Shown: piece after piece, positions 62,850-64,000 of the stretch
Layout: every line of letters begins with the position of its first letter
How positions within the stretch are numbered: position 1 is the stretch's first letter
Assembly: GCF_003586285.1 (NCBI RefSeq)
Contig: NZ_QUBR01000003.1
Span: forward strand, 1-64,000
Length of the DNA: 64,000 nt
Direction of reading: 5' to 3'
Source of the DNA: Aeromicrobium endophyticum
GTDB taxonomy: Bacteria; Actinomycetota; Actinomycetes; Propionibacteriales; Nocardioidaceae
Notes under the pieces: generated by a model
What the model saw: the letters and a program-made list of their open reading frames with translations, nothing else
Databases searched by the model: none
What the model was told of the DNA's origin: nothing
Program-made: the position numbers and the translations under genes

Positions 62850-62881
62850 ACTTCAAATGTACGCACTCGAATATTTGAAGT
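62850..62881. promoter_or_regulatory. Inverted-repeat operator candidate upstream of the aldehyde dehydrogenase operon
   Basis: ACTTCAAAT (62850-62858) and ATTTGAAGT (62873-62881) are perfect inverted arms 14 bases apart. ATTTGAA also occurs in the promoter at 54101-54130, next to the same ACGCAC word. A shared regulator for both arms of the second module is inferred. Its gene is not in the window. Confidence 0.55.
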
Positions 62882-63136
62882 CAATGATGAGGATCCTTGC
62901 GGGGGAGGGGGTTCGCCGGGCACGTGCAGTGGACGTCCGTGCTGTCTCCCGCCGGACCTTCCGATGGTGCGAGTCGACCAACGTGTCGGCGAGCGGCGTC
63001 GGAGGTCTGTTCAGCGGTCGGCGCCTGGCGCGGCGCCGACCATCACGGCCACGAGGTGAGGCGGCCGCGGCTGGTGAGTCGCTCGTCAGGGTGCTGACGC
63101 GTGGCAGATCGGCGGGGGACCAGCAGCGTCCCGCGG
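62882..63136. other. Non-coding stretch, nothing recognised
   Basis: Together with the operator region it separates the aldehyde dehydrogenase operon from the amino-acid ABC genes. An open frame across it has Arg-rich low-complexity content and no ribosome site, so it is not called. No RNA gene or hairpin was seen. Confidence 0.4.
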
Positions 63137-63907
63137 TCAGGCGGAGACGCGCGCAAGGAACTGACGGGTGCGGGGATGCTGTGGGTTGCCGATGACCTGC
63201 CCCGGTGAGCCGGATTCGATGATGCGCCCTCCGTCCATGAACACGACCTCGTCGGCCACCTCCTTCGCGAAGGACATCTCGTGCGTGACCACGACCATCG
63301 TCATGCCGTCTCGTGCCAGCTCGGTCATCACCTGCAGGACGTCGCCGACGAGCTCGGGGTCAAGTGCGCTCGTCGGTTCGTCGAAGAGCATGACGCGTGG
63401 CTTCATCGCCAACGCTCGTGCGATGGCGACACGCTGCTGTTGGCCGCCGGACAGGCGCGCGGGGTACTGGTCGACTTTCTCGCTCAGTCCGACTCGTTCA
63501 AGAAGTTCACGTGCCGTCTGGCGGGCCTCCTTGCGAGGCACGCCCTTCACCTGCACCGGACCTTCCGCGACGTTCTCCAGCACGGTTCGATGCGGGAACA
63601 GGTTGAAGCGCTGGAACACCATGCCGATGTCTGCGCGCTGGGCGGCGAGAGCATGTTCGCGGAGCTCGTGGAGCGTGCCGTCGACCTCGCGATACCCGAT
63701 GGGCTCGCCGTCGACCCAGATCTCGCCCTCGTCCATCGTCTCGAGCCGGTTGATGCACCGGAGGAAGGTGCTCTTGCCGGCGCCGGAAGCGCCGAGCAGG
63801 ACCACCACCTTGCCGCGCTCGACCGTCAGGTCGATGCCGCTGAGCACCTCGTTGGTTCCGTACCTCTTCCGGACGCCGATGGCGCGGACGATGATGTCGT
63901 CATTCAC
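63137..63907 (-). CDS. Polar amino-acid ABC transporter ATP-binding protein
   Basis: A 256-residue GlnQ/HisP-type ATPase: Walker [10 protein letters not shown], the class-specific [13 protein letters not shown], signature [14 protein letters not shown], Walker [15 protein letters not shown] and the switch histidine in [10 protein letters not shown]. It should energise uptake of an amino acid or related compound. GTG at 63907 overlaps the permease stop. Confidence 0.94.
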   Translation of the reverse strand: MNDDIIVRAIGVRKRYGTNEVLSGIDLTVERGKVVVLLGASGAGKSTFLRCINRLETMDEGEIWVDGEPIGYREVDGTLHELREHALAAQRADIGMVFQRFNLFPHRTVLENVAEGPVQVKGVPRKEARQTARELLERVGLSEKVDQYPARLSGGQQQRVAIARALAMKPRVMLFDEPTSALDPELVGDVLQVMTELARDGMTMVVVTHEMSFAKEVADEVVFMDGGRIIESGSPGQVIGNPQHPRTRQFLARVSA

Positions 63908-64000
63908 GACGTGATCTCCTCAGCCCTACGGACGGGCGGGGTGTAGAGGGACTTGCCGACCCGGGTGAGCAGCGCCCGTGAGCCGCCCCCGTCTCGGGTG
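63904..64000 (-). CDS. Amino-acid ABC transporter permease, C-terminal fragment
   Basis: Only the last 31 codons are in the window, ending [22 protein letters not shown], a cytosolic tail. The stop overlaps the ATPase start (GTGA), as usual for permease-ATPase pairs. Identity is inferred mainly from position. Confidence 0.5.
   Translation of the reverse strand, partial: TRDGGGSRALLTRVGKSLYTPPVRRAEEITS

Noticed and set aside
62857-63195. 112-codon + strand frame between the aldehyde dehydrogenase and ABC genes
   Set aside because: Its ATG lies inside the inverted repeat and the protein is Arg-rich low complexity. It overlaps the end of the ABC ATPase gene.

Overview
The window is high-GC actinobacterial DNA with dense gene packing, many GTG starts and many 1-8 nt start/stop overlaps. 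Two conserved blocks, murI / cAMP-phosphodiesterase-like MBL / rph / rdgB and AarF kinase / cyclodehydratase-like / DUF2342 / Lon-PDZ / UPF0182 (the Rv1338-1341 and Rv3193c-3197 neighbourhoods of Mycobacterium tuberculosis), together with a PPA1309-type protein, suggest Propionibacteriales, probably Nocardioidaceae (Nocardioides or Aeromicrobium-like). This assignment is an inference from gene content.

1-34.6 kb is chromosomal backbone. It holds a PRPP synthase-like gene, the murI-rph-rdgB operon, a tRNA methyltransferase with a BenE transporter, a tRNA-Leu, a complete ferric-siderophore uptake operon behind an iron-box-like site, an ABC efflux operon divergent from its probable two-component system, bcp, a FUSC protein, the AarF/TOMM-like/zinc-ribbon group, moaE, a Lon-PDZ protease, UPF0182 and ilvA. 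Many of these genes appear leaderless, with a TANNNT -10 box six bases before the start codon. A 150-bp spacer at 25.6 kb holds six DnaA-box-like 9-mers.

34.6-53.8 kb is a genomic island inserted at an initiator tRNA-Met gene. The 3' end of that tRNA (23 bp) recurs at 52.6 kb and 53.8 kb. The last two copies are each preceded by a related ~160-bp arm and followed by a hairpin, and they bracket a decayed tyrosine integrase, so two related elements appear to have inserted in tandem. The cargo is an unrecognised catabolic system: a mycofactocin-type SDR, an MDR dehydrogenase, a TIM-barrel isomerase, an XRE/MmyB regulator, a CocE hydrolase, a sugar-type ABC importer, an MBL hydrolase, an FAH-family protein, an acyl-CoA ligase, a transketolase-like 2-oxoacid dehydrogenase E1 and an E2 that lacks the E3-binding domain. 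Four transcription units in it share one upstream element (GGGTGG...TCAGGGTGTGG) at a fixed distance from the -10 box, which makes the cargo look like one regulon.

54.1-64 kb is a second catabolic module with a different promoter. It holds a second CocE hydrolase, an ACS-type MFS transporter, a small coupled ORF and a Glu/Leu-type dehydrogenase, convergent with an operon for an aldehyde dehydrogenase, a GMC oxidoreductase and a gluconate-dehydrogenase subunit-3-like protein. A polar amino-acid ABC transporter runs off the right edge. An ATTTGAA-containing motif occurs both in the CocE promoter and as a perfect inverted repeat upstream of the aldehyde dehydrogenase operon.
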